Assembly (NCBI GenBank): GCA_030533445.1
Contig: CM060080.1
Span: 2,695,206 to 2,759,205, forward strand
DNA: 64,000 nt
Direction: 5' to 3'
Source of the DNA: Cyprinodon diabolis
Lineage: Eukaryota > Chordata > Actinopteri > Cyprinodontiformes > Cyprinodontidae
Under the pieces are notes generated by a model that was not told the DNA's origin, searched no databases, and worked only from the letters and a program-made list of their open reading frames with translations. Shown here piece by piece: positions 62,240 through 64,000 of this stretch (the stretch's first letter is position 1; every line of letters starts with the position of its first letter). A program made the translations under genes and the position numbers.

Positions 62240-63056
62240 TGGTCACGTGGTTGATTACGTTACTGTTGATCATCTGTCCATCATCGTATAAAGCCCGCCC
62301 TGAGAATTTGATTGGCCTGCCAGATATTGTGCGCGCATACTCGCGCTACTATTGAGCAATGCCAGACCGAACTGCCCGACCTCAAACATTGTGGGCGGGA
62401 CTAAGTTCGGAATGGCACCAAGGCTATAAATACTGCCCCATTTCAGGGTAAACTAGCTGTGAGATGTTAGTGCTGTATGGTATTATTAGACGGCTGTTGA
62501 ATTTCGACTAGTCAATAAACGTTTTCCCCCTTCCGGAGGACAAATAAGGTGAATCATCTCCAGTGTTCTTTCTGTCTTAATGGGATTCTACCATTTTGAG
62601 CCCCAACAATAGTAAACTAGCTCGTGGGAAGTAAGAAATTAAGCGGAATTAAGCACTGAGCTGGATGCACAAAGTATACGTCCTTTTTTTTGTGAAATCC
62701 AATTTTTTTAAAGGACGCAATGATGTCACAACCAAGTGTGCTCTGTGTTTACGGAAGTAAACATGCATGGTAGTACTGGAGTGTGTGACCCCTGACTGAC
62801 GTTAAGTAGGTTATGGGAATGCAAACATGTGGACCAGTCAATAGGTTCGGCAGGAGTACAATGAAACTGAAGTGAGTGCAGAATGAAATAGCTGGAGACA
62901 GGAGTTGCGCAACAATAATAATTGTTATTGGTAAGCAAAATAGAAAAAAATATAGAACATTTACAATTTCAATAACAATTAAAGCCACAAGTGGCATTGC
63001 GCGGCCCCTTGCAGCTCGCACCGCCTGGTATATTGCGACCGTGGGAACCAAGCGAC
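62240..63056. other. Intergenic, possible LTR-like patch
   Basis: 62400-62600 contains a TATAAATAC box (about 62425) and an AATAAA (about 62515) about 90 bases apart, then TGGGATTCTACCA. This layout resembles a solo LTR, but no paired LTR, clear TG...CA ends or duplication was found. The rest is unremarkable. Confidence 0.25.
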
Positions 63057-63715
63057 CTCCACCTCCACGCTCTTTCCCAGTCTATGCTCCTGCTATTCAG
63101 CCTATACCTGCTGCTGTTTCTCTTCATCCTCCCCCTCCTTCTCATTCTGCTGCTGCCACTGTTTCTCATCCTCCTCCACCTCCAGCCTCTCCTCATGTTA
63201 CTCATCCTCCTGCTAATGCAGCTTCTCCTCATCATCCTCCTGCCGCTGCTTATCTTGCTGCGTCTCCTTCTCCTCCACCTGCTGTCGCTCTTGCTGCGTC
63301 TCCTTCTCCTCATCCTGCTGCTGCTCTTGCTGCATCTCCTTCTCCTCATCCTGCTGCTGTTCTTTCTCTTCATCCCCTGCCTGCTGCTGCTTCTCCTGAT
63401 GCTCTTCATCCTCCAAATCCTGCTTCTTTTCATCCTCCCCCATTCTCCTTCTGCTGTTTCTCATCCCTATCACCCTCCTCGTCCTTGTGTTGCTCATTCT
63501 CCTCATCCTCCTGTTGCTGCTGCCTATCTTCATCCTTCCCTTCTTGCTGCTTCTCTTAATCCTCCCCTTCCTTGTACTTCTGCTTCTGCTGATTCTCATC
63601 CTAATCATCCTCCTCCCCCTGTGCTCCTTCTCTTCATATTCCTCTTCCTGCTGGTGCTCTCACTGCGTCTCCTACTGCTGTTTGTTTTTCATCCTCATCA
63701 TCCTTCTCCTCCTAA
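63057..63715. repeat. Pyrimidine-rich degenerate minisatellite
   Basis: The + strand is almost entirely C/T with scattered G/A, built from degenerate CTCCTCATCCTGCTGCTG-type units. The lack of purine-rich stop codons creates long open frames in several frames on both strands at once, so these are not genes. Strand asymmetry of this length can form triplex or slipped structures. Confidence 0.8.
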
Positions 63716-63886
63716 AAGCATGGCTTTGTATGACTGGAGTTAACAGTTTGATGCTTAGCCACGCCCACATGCTTCCATGTAGAATAATAATTTTGATAAC
63801 TTTTAATCTGCTATTACTATAGTCCATGTAAAGTTGATTTGAAGTCTCTAAATAAAAAAAAACCAAGAGCCCTTCACTCAGATATG

Positions 63887-64000
63887 CAGTGATGGGACTA
63901 ACGGCGTTGAAAGTAACGGCGTTACTAATGCCGTTACCTTGTTTTAGTAACGAGTAATCTAACTAATTACTTTGACTGTAACTATAACGGAGTTACCATG
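63887..64000. mobile_element. Start of a hAT-like repeat, cut by window edge
   Basis: It begins CAGTGATGGGACTAACGGCG and continues with GTAACGGCGTTACTAATGCC and TAACGAGTAATCTAACTAAT. This is a familiar teleost repeat whose ends carry the CAGTGATGGG motif. The other end is outside the window. Confidence 0.6.

Noticed and set aside
62400..62620. Solo LTR
   Set aside because: A TATA-like box and AATAAA are present, but no TG...CA ends, target duplication or partner LTR could be shown.
62876..63743. Open frames of 131-250 codons, Pro/Leu/Ser-rich or Arg/Glu-rich
   Set aside because: Low-complexity pyrimidine tract, open in several frames on both strands at once, with no splice sites or domain.

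Overview
The window is vertebrate DNA, almost certainly teleost: short GT-AG introns, many small phased exons, and AT-rich spacers with repeat families typical of ray-finned fish (hAT-like, piggyBac-like and mariner-like elements, and a LINE tail ending in a CTATATAAATAAA-type motif). I see no prokaryotic or viral gene. One gene fills positions 1 to about 60,400 on the + strand; its 5' end lies outside the window. Its last exons encode a mesothelin-family C-terminal region (PF06060-like; relatives are mesothelin, MSLNL, stereocilin and otoancorin), then a Thr/Asn-rich mucin-like repeat and a hydrophobic tail suited to a GPI anchor.

Positions 1745-40467 are a tandem array of near-identical ~3.73-kb genomic units. 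Each unit holds 15 small exons, named here A to O, totalling 1812 coding bases = 604 codons, with phase 0 at both ends, so any number of units keeps the frame open. Each unit is itself three older 4-step modules (A-B-C-[DEFG], H-I-J-K, L-M-N-O) that share the same intron phases (0, 2, 1, 0), so the protein is a nested repeat. Ten full or nearly full units and one partial unit are visible. The modules plus 1602 unique C-terminal residues imply a product above 8,000 residues, with about 16 N-glycosylation sequons and 12 cysteines per unit.

Positions 16847-27846, exactly 11,000 bases between two gaps of exactly 500 N, carry three units in the opposite orientation. The round numbers and intact exons point to a scaffolding inversion, not a biological one. 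Turned around, this block reads in the same phase as its neighbours.

From 40581 to 60086 there are 32 single-copy exons: three diverged modules (40581-41611, 43131-45766, 45882-47949), a half-module (48065-48404), and the mesothelin-like C-terminus (49098-57673) with a polybasic exon at 55167-55287. The mucin-like exon (57823-58480), a short linker exon and the GPI-tail exon (stop 60084-60086) follow. Introns here contain many transposon remnants, some nested. Downstream of the poly(A) signal near 60395 I see no gene, only repeat-derived sequence, a ~650-base pyrimidine-rich tract (63057-63715) and the start of another repeat at the right edge.
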